DNA of 64,000 bases from Desulfobulbus oligotrophicus (GCF_016446285.1 NZ_CP054140.1:2213501-2277500), one strand, 5' to 3'. Positions 48,026-58,297 are shown, counted from the first letter of the stretch. Numbers and translations: made by a program. Notes: generated by a model not told the origin, from the sequence alone.

Positions 48026-48200
48026 AGGAAAAACCGGCTGAAGAAAAAAGAATGCGAAAATATACCAGGCGTCAGAAAAATGGCGAGTCCATTAACACGG
48101 CGGCCCGGGGAAAAAGACGAAAAGGTTTTTAGTCAGAGCAACGGTCTTTTTTTGGTATCAGGAAAAGTCCGGGAAGTTACCTGTGTATCCCCGGGTCACG

Positions 48201-49319
48201 TCAGTATAACCGGTGCCGGAACAGCCATGTGGCAACCGCCAGGGAGACCAGCGCAATGAGTGACATGGGCCAGAGTTCGTTCCAGAAGTATTCGATGCCG
48301 GCACCTTCCAGAAAGACCCGTCGGATGATGACCAGGATATAGCGCATCGGATCGAGGTAGGTGAGCTTTTGCATAAAATCCGGCATGTTGGCAATTGGTG
48401 TGGAAAAGCCGGACAGGGTGACCGCAGGAACAAGAAAGAGGAATGCTCCGAGCAGGGCCTGTTGCAGGGTGGTGGAAAAAGAGGAGATCATCAGGCCAAC
48501 ACCGATGATCGACAACACGTAGATGACCAGGCCCGGGAGCAGTGTCAGCACATCACCGACAAACGGTACCTTAAACCAGTAGACGGCCACCGCCACAATC
48601 AGAAGCGATTCCCCCACACCGACGATCAGTCCTGGCATGGCTTTGGCAATAAGGATCTCCCACGGTCGAAGCGGCGTTACCAGCAACTGGTCAAAGGTGC
48701 CGTCTTCACGTTCACGAGCCACTGACAGAGCGGTGACGACCAGTGTGACGACCATGGCAAGCAGAGGGATGATCCCGGGGACAATGAACCACCGGCTCTC
48801 CAGGTTCGGGTTGAACCATGCCCGCATGTCCAGTCTGGCCGGCGATCCTGTGCCATGCATCTTGATAGCATACTCTTCGTTGAAGTCGGCAACAATGGAG
48901 CGGACATAGTTGAGCGCCAGCATGGCGGTGTTGGAGTTGCGTCCATCGATCATCACCTGGAGCGGGCAGCTTTCTCCTTGGGCCACATTGGCTGAGCACT
49001 GTTCACCGATATGCAGTGTTAAAAGCGCAGCCTGACGATCAATGACCGGCTTTATTTCATCCTGAGAGTGCAGGTAACCAACCACGTCAAATGCTTCTGT
49101 CTGTTCAAAGCGGTTGACGAGATCGCGGGAAAAGGCACCGGTGTCCTCGTTGAGAATGGTCAGGCCGGCCTGTTCAAGGTCAAAGGTGGCCGCATAGCCA
49201 AACACCAGCAACTGCAGGATAGGTGGCATAATAACAGCCATGCGGCTCTTTTTGTCACGGAACAGTGCCAGGAACTCTTTGATGATAAGGGCGAGGATGC
49301 GCTGGTTCACGATGTGCAC
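48201..49319 (-). CDS. ybhR: ABC-2 type exporter permease (YbhR-like)
   Basis: The 372-residue permease has one N-terminal helix, a large extracytoplasmic domain (about 45-170) and five C-terminal helices, with the AREREDGTFDQLLVTPL motif typical of YbhR. It begins with GTG three bases after the stop of the other permease gene. With the double ATPase it forms an exporter for drugs or other hydrophobic compounds. Confidence 0.88.
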   Translation of the reverse strand: MHIVNQRILALIIKEFLALFRDKKSRMAVIMPPILQLLVFGYAATFDLEQAGLTILNEDTGAFSRDLVNRFEQTEAFDVVGYLHSQDEIKPVIDRQAALLTLHIGEQCSANVAQGESCPLQVMIDGRNSNTAMLALNYVRSIVADFNEEYAIKMHGTGSPARLDMRAWFNPNLESRWFIVPGIIPLLAMVVTLVVTALSVAREREDGTFDQLLVTPLRPWEILIAKAMPGLIVGVGESLLIVAVAVYWFKVPFVGDVLTLLPGLVIYVLSIIGVGLMISSFSTTLQQALLGAFLFLVPAVTLSGFSTPIANMPDFMQKLTYLDPMRYILVIIRRVFLEGAGIEYFWNELWPMSLIALVSLAVATWLFRHRLY

Positions 49320-49322
49320 AAC

Positions 49323-50447
49323 CTATTGGAGATTTTTTTTTGTTTTGTGATAGACCACGCCGTGGAAAAAAAATCCCATCAGCGCGAGCGTTGCTGCATT
49401 GGGCCAGACAACACTCCACACATCACCCACTAAAAACAGGGTCTGGAGGATGGTAACGTAATACCGTGCGGCAATCAGGTAGGTGAGCCCCTGGATGATG
49501 ACCGGCATGCTGCGGATATCAAAAATAAAGCCTGAGAGGATGAACGCCGGTAAAAAGGTACTGACCATGGCCACCAGGGCGGCAACAAACTGGGAACGGA
49601 ACACCGTGGAAATAAAAAATCCCATTCCCAGTGCCACCCAGAGAAAGAGTGCTGAACTGGCCAGCAACAACCACAGCGAACCACGCATCGGCACATGAAA
49701 CAGGAATTGTGCCATCACCAGCGAGAGGCCTAATCCACCCATGCCGAGGAAAAAATAAGGGATCAGTTTACCAAGAAGAATCTCCGGGGCTGAGATGCGG
49801 GTAACAAGAAGGGCCTCCATGGTGCCGCGTTCCCATTCGCGGGCAATGACCAGAGCTGTCAGCAGGGCGCCGATCAGGGTCATGATGACGGCCAGTATGC
49901 CGGGTATGAGAAAATCGGTGGACCGCACTGCCGGGTTGTACCAGATGCGTTGTTCAAGCTGCACCGGAGAGGTCATCTTTTTTCCGGCCAGTTCCATCTG
50001 TTGCTCCAGCCAGGTGAACCAGATACCCTGAACATATCCTTCGACCAGGCGGGCCGTGTTGGCATCCACACCGTTGACAATCAACCCGATGGGCGGTGAC
50101 GTGTTCTGAAGATATCCACTGCCGAAGTCGGAGCGCAGCCAGACAATACCGTCCACCTCAGCACGCCGCAGGGCGGTTTCCGCCTCCTGGATGGAGGAAA
50201 AAGATCTTGGTGCAAAGTAGGGCGACTGATCAAAGCTGCCGGCAAAGTTGCGGGCAATGTTGTCCGGCTGTTCAATCACCAGGGCTATGCGGATATTTGT
50301 GGCGTCCAGACTTACCCCGTAGCCGAAGATGAGCAGAAGTACCACCGGGAGAACAAAGGCGATGGCTATACTGGACGGGTCGCGCAGCACCTGCAGATAT
50401 TCTTTGCGCATCAGGCCGGCAAGGCGCATGTTTCGTCCTGGTTTCAT
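49323..50447 (-). CDS. ybhS: ABC-2 type exporter permease (YbhS-like)
   Basis: The 374-residue permease has the same layout as its neighbour, including RKEYLQVLRDPSS at the N-terminus and AREWERGTMEALLVT before the helical core. Both motifs match YbhS closely. The ATG at 50447 is chosen because AGAGGT is correctly spaced; the longer frame overlaps the ATPase gene without support. It lies 13 bases after the ATPase stop. Confidence 0.9.
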   Translation of the reverse strand: MKPGRNMRLAGLMRKEYLQVLRDPSSIAIAFVLPVVLLLIFGYGVSLDATNIRIALVIEQPDNIARNFAGSFDQSPYFAPRSFSSIQEAETALRRAEVDGIVWLRSDFGSGYLQNTSPPIGLIVNGVDANTARLVEGYVQGIWFTWLEQQMELAGKKMTSPVQLEQRIWYNPAVRSTDFLIPGILAVIMTLIGALLTALVIAREWERGTMEALLVTRISAPEILLGKLIPYFFLGMGGLGLSLVMAQFLFHVPMRGSLWLLLASSALFLWVALGMGFFISTVFRSQFVAALVAMVSTFLPAFILSGFIFDIRSMPVIIQGLTYLIAARYYVTILQTLFLVGDVWSVVWPNAATLALMGFFFHGVVYHKTKKNLQ

Positions 50448-50460
50448 CTTAGATGACCTC

Positions 50461-52242
50461 TTAACCGTGGTGGTGCGTTTGCAGCAGACCGATGAAGACA
50501 TCTTCCATGGTTGTCTCCTGTCCGTCCTGCTCGTCAAATTGCTCTTTAAGAGACTCCGGAGAACCTTCAGCCAATACCCGGCCTTCAGCCATGATCACCA
50601 ACCGGTCACAGTATTCCGCCTCTTCCATAAAGTGGGTGGTGACAAGAACCGTGACGCCCTGATCAGCAAGGCTGTTGATCTGTGCCCAGAATTCCCGCCG
50701 GGCAAGGGGGTCCACCCCTGAGGTCGGCTCATCAAGAAAGAGCACCTCAGGTTCATGCATCAGTGCTACGGCTAACGCCAGGCGCTGTTTAAAACCAAGT
50801 GGCAACGATTGCCCTTCACTGCCGGAATAAGGGGTCAGGGCAAAGGTGTCTAAGGCCCAGTTGATCCGGTCGAGTCGCTCCTGACCTCGCAGACCATAGG
50901 CACTGGCAAAAAAACCAAGGTTCTGCAGAACGGTCAGGTTACCGTACAGGGAGAATTTCTGGGCCATGTACCCGATACGGCTGCGGGCTGCAGAGGCAGC
51001 GGTGCGCAGGTTCATGCCGGCAACAGAACATGACCCGCTGGAGATGGGCAAGAGACCGCAGAGCATACGGAAGGTGGTGGTTTTGCCGGCCCCGTTGGCA
51101 CCAAGCAAGCCGAATATCTCACCGCGCCGGACACTGAAGCTGACGCGGTCAACCGCATAGAAGCTGCCGAAACGACGGACAAGGTTGTCGGCTACAATGA
51201 CGTCTTCATCAACAATGCGATGGTTGTTCTGTCCCAAGGTGATCCGGGCAGGGGAGTCAGCAGGGCGATGGTTCTTTTTCAGGGTGGCGACAAAATAATC
51301 TTCAAAACGCGGTTCAGCGGGTTCAATGCTGTACGGTTCGGGGGGGGGATCAGCAAGATGTAATGTCTCCGGCGTATGACTGACAACCCGGATGCTTTTT
51401 CCTAAAATTAACGCATCAAGGACTGCCGGATCATTGCTCAAACGCAGTTGTAAAGAACGTTTGGCAACATGTGGCGCCCGTATCGACCATATTCGGCCGG
51501 TTACCCGGCGGCTGAAGACCTCCGGCCGGTCATGGCCAAGAATCTGTCCCTGATGAATCAGCACGACCTCAGTGCAGCGTTCAGCCTCATCAAGATAGGC
51601 GGTACTTAAGAGCACACTCATGCCCTCGGTTTCCACAAGCTGGTAGACAATTTCCCACAACTCACGCCGTGATATCGGATCAACGCCCACAGTGGGTTCG
51701 TCAAGCAGCAGTAAACGCGGTGGTCGCACCAGGGTGCACACCAGCCCCAGCTTCTGTTTCATGCCGCCGGAAAGTCGCCCGGCCAGGCGATGGCGAAAAT
51801 CCTCAAGCCCAGCCATGGCCAACAGACGGGCATAACGTTCATTCCGCGTCTGCTGCGGTACACCTTGCAGGTTGGCATACAGGTCCAGGTTTTCCTGCAC
51901 ACTGAGATCTTCGTACAGACCGAAACGCTGCGGCATATAGCCGATCTGTGCCTGCACCTCGAGCGGGTCGCGGATCACATCAATGCCCAGGGCCTGGAGA
52001 GTACCGTGGTCGGGCTGTAAAAGTCCGGTGCTCAGCCGCATGAACGTAGTCTTCCCCGCGCCATCAGGGCCGATGAGACCGGTAACTCTCTGTGGCTGAA
52101 TTGCACAGCTGATACCGTCAAGAGCGGTGATTGTTGTCTTGTCGGCTGTGAATGTTTTTTTCACCTGATCAAAAACGAGAACAGCTGCTGAAGTGGAGCT
52201 GTCGGCGGGATTTTTATCCTTGATCGATGAAGGCAGGGGCAT
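50461..52242 (-). CDS. ybhF: Double ABC ATPase of an ABC-2 exporter (YbhF-like)
   Basis: The 593-residue protein has two nucleotide-binding domains. The first has Walker A GPDGAGKT, signature LSGGMKQK and LLLLDEPTVGVD. The second has GANGAGKT and VLFLDEPTSGVD, but its signature reads LPLGFKQRL, so one composite ATP site is likely non-canonical, as in YbhF itself. It heads the three-gene exporter unit. The membrane-fusion protein gene (ybhG) that usually precedes it is absent here. Confidence 0.92.
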   Translation of the reverse strand: MPLPSSIKDKNPADSSTSAAVLVFDQVKKTFTADKTTITALDGISCAIQPQRVTGLIGPDGAGKTTFMRLSTGLLQPDHGTLQALGIDVIRDPLEVQAQIGYMPQRFGLYEDLSVQENLDLYANLQGVPQQTRNERYARLLAMAGLEDFRHRLAGRLSGGMKQKLGLVCTLVRPPRLLLLDEPTVGVDPISRRELWEIVYQLVETEGMSVLLSTAYLDEAERCTEVVLIHQGQILGHDRPEVFSRRVTGRIWSIRAPHVAKRSLQLRLSNDPAVLDALILGKSIRVVSHTPETLHLADPPPEPYSIEPAEPRFEDYFVATLKKNHRPADSPARITLGQNNHRIVDEDVIVADNLVRRFGSFYAVDRVSFSVRRGEIFGLLGANGAGKTTTFRMLCGLLPISSGSCSVAGMNLRTAASAARSRIGYMAQKFSLYGNLTVLQNLGFFASAYGLRGQERLDRINWALDTFALTPYSGSEGQSLPLGFKQRLALAVALMHEPEVLFLDEPTSGVDPLARREFWAQINSLADQGVTVLVTTHFMEEAEYCDRLVIMAEGRVLAEGSPESLKEQFDEQDGQETTMEDVFIGLLQTHHHG

Positions 52243-52602
52243 GGTGATGTCTGGCTGAGGTGCGGCCTGTGCAAGAGGTAATGGTTGTGGGTGACGGTTT
52301 TATTGTGAATAGTTCTTATACCATACTATTTTTTACTTTAAATAATTTTTACCGGCAGCCCATGCAGACAGGTTCATAGCCGGTCATGCAGGTTTAAAGT
52401 GTATCTGCATGAAAGATCGGTGGTCGTTTTTTAAAGACGATCTTACACCCGGCTGTGTATCCTGTCAGGGATGGCGGCGTCTGTTTTTTGAATTGTAAAG
52501 ACAGCAGTATGTTTTTTTTTAAGAATACGTTAAACTCCCGAGCTGATACAGAAGAAGCAGCCATTGCTGCAGTTGACCGGATTGAGGTTGTTTGATTGTG
52601 CA
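52243..52602. other. Divergent intergenic region between exporter and acuC-like gene
   Basis: It should hold both promoters, and an AT-rich segment around 52310-52350 is the likeliest site, but no clean -35/-10 pair was found. No gene or repeat is seen. Confidence 0.4.
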
Positions 52603-53559
52603 ATGAAACATGAACCGATAATTACCATAGTCACCGCCCCGGCTTTTCTTCGTCATGATACCGGTGGTGGAGATCATCCGGAAGCCCGGGAACGCCTGAC
52701 CGTTATCACGGATCGGCTGGTCGAAGGGCCTCTTGTCAATCAAATTCGACATGTCCTGCCACGACCGGTGCAACGGAGCGAGTTGTTGACCTTTCATACG
52801 GAAGGATGGTTGTTTCGTTTTGAAGAAGCTGTGTTGTCCGGGCGTACGTATATCGATCATCAGGACAATCAGGTCTGTTATGATTCCTATGAAGTTGCCA
52901 CCCTGTCAGCCGGTTCCGGTTTAGTGGGGGTTGATGTTGCTGAACAAGAGCCGGGTTCAATCGTCTTTTGTCAGACTCGCCCGCCCGGTCATCACGCTGA
53001 ACCCAATCAGCCGTATGGTTTCTGCTTCTTCAACAACTGTGTGATCGCCGCTCGCTACTGGCAGCACGCATATAACCGTCGGCGCGTCTGCATTTTTGAC
53101 TTTGATGCTCACCATGGTAATGGCATCCAGACAGCCTTTGAGGAAGAGGCTGAAACCGCCTACATTTCCATACATGAACATCCCAGTTTCAGTTATCCGG
53201 GAACCGGATGGGCGGAAGAACGGGGAATAGGGCCGGGCAAAGGCACCATCCTCAACCTGCCTCTGGCCCCTGGTGCCGGAGAGGAGCAGGTTGTACGATT
53301 GTTGCCGAAGATCCGTCTTTTTCTGGAAAATTTCCAGCCCGATGCTCTGATTATCGGGGCCGGGTTTGATGCGCATCGGGATGATGATATGTCCGGACTT
53401 GCTTTCACCAATCACCTGTACCGACTGTTGGGGAATTTTGTTAAGGAACTGGCCGTTGATTTAACGGATGGCAGACTCGTCTCTATCCTGGAAGGGGGAT
53501 ACAACCTGCACGTACTCGGCACCAGTGTCGAGGCGTATCTTCTTGGGCTCACCGACTAA
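52603..53559 (+). CDS. acuC: AcuC/class II HDAC-like deacetylase
   Basis: The 318-residue protein has the arginase-fold deacetylase motifs: the RPPGHHA His pair, zinc ligands in DFDAHHGNG, and the third ligand in GFDAHRDDDMSG. It should remove acetyl groups from lysines or polyamines. The neighbours (AcuB-like, acyl-CoA synthetase, CoA-transferase with GNAT) favour an AcuC-type role in controlling acetate activation. The ATG at 52603 has only a weak ribosome site; a TTG at 52564 is the alternative start. Confidence 0.82.
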   Translation: MKHEPIITIVTAPAFLRHDTGGGDHPEARERLTVITDRLVEGPLVNQIRHVLPRPVQRSELLTFHTEGWLFRFEEAVLSGRTYIDHQDNQVCYDSYEVATLSAGSGLVGVDVAEQEPGSIVFCQTRPPGHHAEPNQPYGFCFFNNCVIAARYWQHAYNRRRVCIFDFDAHHGNGIQTAFEEEAETAYISIHEHPSFSYPGTGWAEERGIGPGKGTILNLPLAPGAGEEQVVRLLPKIRLFLENFQPDALIIGAGFDAHRDDDMSGLAFTNHLYRLLGNFVKELAVDLTDGRLVSILEGGYNLHVLGTSVEAYLLGLTD

Positions 53560-53605
53560 CTTTAAATAAAAATCCAGATACACTGTTGCTCGTTGGAGAA
53601 ATGCG

Positions 53606-54265
53606 ATGTTCATACGTTCTTACATGACCCCGTCACCCATTACCATCACTCCGGAGAAGACCGTCGCCGAGGCGATCGGCATCCTGGAGCAACATAATAT
53701 CCGTCACCTTCTGGTTGTGAATGAACTGGGCCAGCTGGCTGGTATTCTGTCGGATCGCGATCTGCGCTCAGCCCGGCCATCGAGTGTCGCCCGCAGTAAG
53801 GAACGGCAGAATATTGAAATAAAAGTGAACAACACGCCGGTTGACGTGCTCATGACCAGGGAGTGTCTGACCGTTAACCCCAGCTCTACTCTGGATGATG
53901 CCCTGCTGCTGTTTCAGTCAAAAAAGATCGGCGCATTACCCGTGGTTGGTGATGAAGACAAGGTTGTGGGTATTTTCACCACAGCTGATCTGATAAATGC
54001 CTACCGTGCTCTGTTCGGCCTGGGTGAAAAGGGTTCGGTGCTGATCTCCATAGAAGATCAGGGAGATCCGCAGGCGATGTCCAGACTTGTTCAGCTGATG
54101 GAAGAAAACCGGGTAACCTTCACCCGGCTGGTGCGAAGTGGTGGCGGAGATCAGGGACAACCGATGATTTTTCTTCGCATTAACACGTACAACATCCGTT
54201 CCATGTACAAAGCCCTTGAGGCCGCCGGTTTCATCATCCATGTTCCGGAAGAATTAAAAAGGTAG
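53606..54265 (+). CDS. acuB: AcuB-like CBS-pair and ACT domain regulator
   Basis: The 219-residue protein has two CBS motifs in the first 130 residues (MTPSPITITPEKTVAEA and MTRECLTVNPSSTLDDA starts), and an ACT-like domain at about 140-215. CBS pairs bind adenine nucleotides. AcuB is part of the acetoin/acetate control locus of Bacillus, with an uncertain role. GGAGAAATGCG precedes the ATG, and the next gene begins seven bases after the stop. Confidence 0.85.
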   Translation: MFIRSYMTPSPITITPEKTVAEAIGILEQHNIRHLLVVNELGQLAGILSDRDLRSARPSSVARSKERQNIEIKVNNTPVDVLMTRECLTVNPSSTLDDALLLFQSKKIGALPVVGDEDKVVGIFTTADLINAYRALFGLGEKGSVLISIEDQGDPQAMSRLVQLMEENRVTFTRLVRSGGGDQGQPMIFLRINTYNIRSMYKALEAAGFIIHVPEELKR

Positions 54266-54272
54266 AGACAAT

Positions 54273-56378
54273 ATGCTGGAAAGACTTTTTTCGCCCAAGT
54301 CGATTGCTGTTATCGGTGCCTCTCGAACCGAGGGTAAAGTCGGTTACGCTACCATGAGCAACCTGCTGGAAAGCGGGTTTGCAGGACCGATTATCCCGGT
54401 TAATCCGGCAGGAGGGGAGCTCTTCAACCTTCCGGTTTATACGAAACTTGCCGACTATCCCGATCCCATTGATCTGGTTGTCGTGGCTGTTCCGGCGGAG
54501 CAGGTTCCGGCCGCGGCTGAAGAGGCGGTCCGGAAGAAGGCCGGTGCAATCATTGTTGTTGCTGCAGGTTTCAGGGAGGCCGGTCGACAGGGTCGGCTCA
54601 TTGAAGACGAGCTGATTGAGATCTGCCGCAAGGGAGGCGTACGCTTACTTGGGCCCAACTGCCTTGGTGTCATCAACACCGCTATTAACCTGAACGCCTC
54701 TTTTTCCAAACGTATTCCCCAGGCCGGTCAACTCGGCATTTTCTCACAATCGGGTGCTCTGTGTACCGCAATGATGGATATCGCCGATGAACGGGAGCTT
54801 GGGGTTTCCAAGGCGGTCTCCATTGGTAATAAGGCGGATATCACTGAGGTCGATATTCTGGAAGCGCTGGCCCATGACGAAGAAACCCGGGTGATTGTCG
54901 GCTATCTGGAGGATATCAGTGATGGTGACAAGTTTGTCAAGGCAGCTGAAAAGGCAAGTACAAGAAAACCGGTGGTTATCCTGAAGGCGGGCATCACTGT
55001 TGCCGGGAACAGGGCTGCTGCAAGTCACACCGGTGTGCAGGCCGGAAAAGATACCGCCTACGGGGCTGCCTTCAAACGGGCCGGAATCTGTCGTGCCGAC
55101 TCCTTTGAAGCGCTGTTTGATTATGCCACCGCACTGGCCCTGCAACCGACTCCCAAAGGTGATCGGGTACTGATTATTACCAATGCCGGCGGTTCGGCGA
55201 CGATGTCGGCGGATGCGGTTGAAAAGGCAGGCATGAGTGTTCCTCTGCTCACTCCCGACCTGGAGGAACAGTTACGGCAGCACCTGCCGCCATCTGCATT
55301 TATTGACAACCCTGTCGATATCTCTGCGGCAGCTGAACCCCGTCACTACGCTGCGGCCATCGACATTGCCGTTGCCCACCCGGACATCGATTCAATTCTC
55401 ATTGTCCTTGCACCGCAGTACATGACCGAGCCGGCTGCTACAGTGCGTGCCATTGTTGCCCATCTTGACGAAACAATCCCGGTGATCGCCTCTTTCCTCG
55501 GCGGCAGTGATATCATGCCTTCACGCAAAGAGCTGGCTGCCGCGGGACTGCCGTTTTACGACTCACCGGAGCGGGCCGTTGGGGCGCTGAAAGCCATGCA
55601 TGAATACGGTGTCTGGAAGCATCGGCCTGCCCGGCATGTTGTCCGTTTTCCGGTGAACCGAAGACGTGTGGAACGGATTATCACCCGGCGGCAGCACACC
55701 AATCGACTTCGTTTGGGTGAGGTTAAATCAAAAGATATCCTCAAGGCATACGGTTTTCAGATTTTACCGGGCCGGGTGACGACAAGTGCGGAGGAGGCGG
55801 TTGAAATTGCCCGTTTCATCGGCTTCCCCGTGGCCCTCAAAGTTATCTCTCCCTCCATTGTGCACAAATCAGACCTGGGCGGGGTCCGACTCAATCTCGG
55901 TTCAGCTCAGGAGGTTGTGGATGCCTTTGATCTGATGATGCTCCGCATTAACAAACATGCGCCTAACGCCATCATCGGTGGTATCTATGTTGAAAAGATG
56001 GCGGAAAAAGGGCTGGAGGTCATTATTGGTATGACCCGTGATCCGCAGTTCGGGCCCATGCTGATGTTTGGTCTGGGCGGTATCTTTGTTGAGGTGATGA
56101 AAGATGTCACCTTTCACCTGGCACCGATCACAGAAGACGAAGCCATCCAGATGCTCAAATCAACCCGATCGTATGAACTGCTCCAGGGAAAACGCGGTGT
56201 CAAAGAAGTTGATCTCCATGCCATTGCCGTGGCATTACAACGTATCAGTCAGCTGACCACTGATTTTCCCCAGATTCTCGATCTGGATATCAATCCGCTG
56301 ATTGTCGGTGAGATCGGCAATGAGCCGGTGGTGGTTGATGCCCGTATGACCTTTGCGGCGCTGCCTGAAGAGCAGTAA
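54273..56378 (+). CDS. Acyl-CoA synthetase (ADP-forming), acetate-CoA ligase type
   Basis: The 701-residue single-chain enzyme interconverts acyl-CoA, ADP and phosphate with acid, ATP and CoA. It has the CoA-binding domain (SIAVIGAS near residue 10), the ligase domain with the phosphohistidine in ASHTGVQAG, and a C-terminal ATP-grasp domain (from about 480). It can conserve energy from acetyl-CoA during fermentation or activate acetate. It is cotranscribed with the AcuB-like gene and the CoA-transferase gene. Confidence 0.92.
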   Translation: MLERLFSPKSIAVIGASRTEGKVGYATMSNLLESGFAGPIIPVNPAGGELFNLPVYTKLADYPDPIDLVVVAVPAEQVPAAAEEAVRKKAGAIIVVAAGFREAGRQGRLIEDELIEICRKGGVRLLGPNCLGVINTAINLNASFSKRIPQAGQLGIFSQSGALCTAMMDIADERELGVSKAVSIGNKADITEVDILEALAHDEETRVIVGYLEDISDGDKFVKAAEKASTRKPVVILKAGITVAGNRAAASHTGVQAGKDTAYGAAFKRAGICRADSFEALFDYATALALQPTPKGDRVLIITNAGGSATMSADAVEKAGMSVPLLTPDLEEQLRQHLPPSAFIDNPVDISAAAEPRHYAAAIDIAVAHPDIDSILIVLAPQYMTEPAATVRAIVAHLDETIPVIASFLGGSDIMPSRKELAAAGLPFYDSPERAVGALKAMHEYGVWKHRPARHVVRFPVNRRRVERIITRRQHTNRLRLGEVKSKDILKAYGFQILPGRVTTSAEEAVEIARFIGFPVALKVISPSIVHKSDLGGVRLNLGSAQEVVDAFDLMMLRINKHAPNAIIGGIYVEKMAEKGLEVIIGMTRDPQFGPMLMFGLGGIFVEVMKDVTFHLAPITEDEAIQMLKSTRSYELLQGKRGVKEVDLHAIAVALQRISQLTTDFPQILDLDINPLIVGEIGNEPVVVDARMTFAALPEEQ

Positions 56379-56416
56379 TCCACGAGCAGACCGGCAACTT
56401 GAAAAAAGGTATGATT

Positions 56417-58297
56417 ATGAAATATGTTAAGCACTGGCAGGATACGTACAGCAACATGATTGCCACTCCGGCAGAGGCACTTGGCCATCTCAAGTCCGGT
56501 CAGCGTGTGTTCATCGGTACCGGTTGCGGTGCTCCGCAGGAACTCATCGCTGCCATGATCGGCCGGGCACGGCGGGTGACGAATGTTGAGGTTATCCAGC
56601 TGATCACCAAGGGAGATGCCCCCTATGCGGATAAAAAGATGTCTGACAGCTTTGCCATCAATGCTTTTTTCATCAGCTCCAACGTTCGTGATGTTATCCA
56701 GGAAGGGTTTGGCGACTATACACCGATCCTGCTCTCCGATGTGCCGGGACTCTTTAACTCCGGCAGTCTGCCTATAGATATCGCCCTGGTGCAGGTAACA
56801 CCGCCTAACCTGTATGGGCGGGTCAGCCTTGGTATTTCGGTGGACATTACCCGCAGTGCTATTGAAAATGCCTCGCTGGTCATTGCCGAGGTTAACCCGA
56901 ATATGCCGTGGACCCACGGTGACACCGAAATCGATATCATTGATCTTGATCTCCTCGTTCCTGTTGATCGGCCGATTCTCGAACGTGAATTACAGATCCC
57001 CAATGAAATAAGTTGTAAAATTGCCCAGACCGCGGCGGCGCTCATCCCCAATGGGTCGACCATTGAACTTGGACTGGGGCGGGTGCCCGGATATGGTCGT
57101 ATCCCGCAGGCAGTGATGGAATTTCTCAAAGATCGCAAGGATATCGGATTTCATACTGAGATGATCTCTGATTCGATCATCCCGTTGATCGAATCAGGTG
57201 CAGTCACCGGGGCAATGAAATCAATCGATAAGGGGAAGATCACGGCCAGTTTCTGCATGGGCACCAAAAAACTGTACGACTATATTGACAACAATCCGCT
57301 GTTTAGCTTCCGGCCGACTGAGTACATCAATGATGCTGCGGTGATCGGTAAGCACAAGAGGATGGTGGCGGTTAACATGGCTTTGGAAATCGATCTCACC
57401 GGCCAGGTGTGCTCGGATTCCGTGGGCGGCAGATTTTATTCCGGCATCGGTGGTCAGATTGATTTCAATCGTGGCGCCGGCAGGTCGGAATCCGGTCGCG
57501 CGATTATCACGTTACCGTCGCTTAACCGGGAAGGCACCGAATCGAGGATTGTCTGTACTCTGCAGCCCGGTTCCGGAGTCACCATTAACCGGGCCAGTGT
57601 GCATTACGTGGTGACCGAATACGGTGTTGCTTATCTCCACGGCAAGTCGATCCAGGAGCGTGTTATGGCACTGATTTCCATTGCACACCCTGATTTCAGA
57701 GAAAAACTGTTCCGTGAAGCAGTGGAGGCCAAGTATCTGCGGCCGAATCTGGCCCGTTTTGCCAATCGATTCCTGGCGCCGGTGGAAGAGGCGGTTCGGA
57801 CAACGCACCTCATGCCGGACGGCAATGCCGTGAGTTTTCGCTCCATTAAACCCACTGATGAACCGCATATGCGGGATTTGATCTATAATCTGAGCCAGGA
57901 GACCATTTACTACCGGTTTATGAGTCACCAGCAGCGATTTACGCCCCGGCAGATTCAGGACTTTGTCTATATCGACCATCGTCGGGATGTGGCTCTGGTC
58001 GGCACTATTCCCGAAGCACATGGTGAGCAGATCATTGCGGTCGGGACCTACTACCTCAACGAAAAGACCAATATGGCCGAGGTGGCGTTTGTGGTTCGTG
58101 ACGGCTGGCAGAACAGAGGCTTGGGTACTTTTGTCTTTCAACATCTGATCAAGATTGCCAAACGTAACGGTATTGCCGGTTTTACGGCCGAGGTGTTACG
58201 TGAAAATGAGCGGATGCAGGCGGTCTTCAACCACTCCGGCCTTAAGGTAACCAGTCGTCTTGAGGAAGGGGTGTACAGTTTTGTGATGGAATTTTAA
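56417..58297 (+). CDS. Acetyl-CoA hydrolase/transferase fused to a GNAT acetyltransferase domain
   Basis: The 626-residue protein has an acetyl-CoA hydrolase/transferase region (about 1-440), with the GLGRVPG and HTEMISD motifs of the 4-hydroxybutyrate/acetate CoA-transferase family. A C-terminal GNAT domain (about 465-620) follows with the acetyl-CoA loop (RDGWQNRGLGTF). The first part moves CoA between acids; the GNAT part could acetylate lysines. The ATG at 56417 is chosen because AAGG precedes it properly; ATG 56411 is too close and TTG 56399 is weak. It ends the acu-like cluster. Confidence 0.88.
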   Translation: MKYVKHWQDTYSNMIATPAEALGHLKSGQRVFIGTGCGAPQELIAAMIGRARRVTNVEVIQLITKGDAPYADKKMSDSFAINAFFISSNVRDVIQEGFGDYTPILLSDVPGLFNSGSLPIDIALVQVTPPNLYGRVSLGISVDITRSAIENASLVIAEVNPNMPWTHGDTEIDIIDLDLLVPVDRPILERELQIPNEISCKIAQTAAALIPNGSTIELGLGRVPGYGRIPQAVMEFLKDRKDIGFHTEMISDSIIPLIESGAVTGAMKSIDKGKITASFCMGTKKLYDYIDNNPLFSFRPTEYINDAAVIGKHKRMVAVNMALEIDLTGQVCSDSVGGRFYSGIGGQIDFNRGAGRSESGRAIITLPSLNREGTESRIVCTLQPGSGVTINRASVHYVVTEYGVAYLHGKSIQERVMALISIAHPDFREKLFREAVEAKYLRPNLARFANRFLAPVEEAVRTTHLMPDGNAVSFRSIKPTDEPHMRDLIYNLSQETIYYRFMSHQQRFTPRQIQDFVYIDHRRDVALVGTIPEAHGEQIIAVGTYYLNEKTNMAEVAFVVRDGWQNRGLGTFVFQHLIKIAKRNGIAGFTAEVLRENERMQAVFNHSGLKVTSRLEEGVYSFVMEF

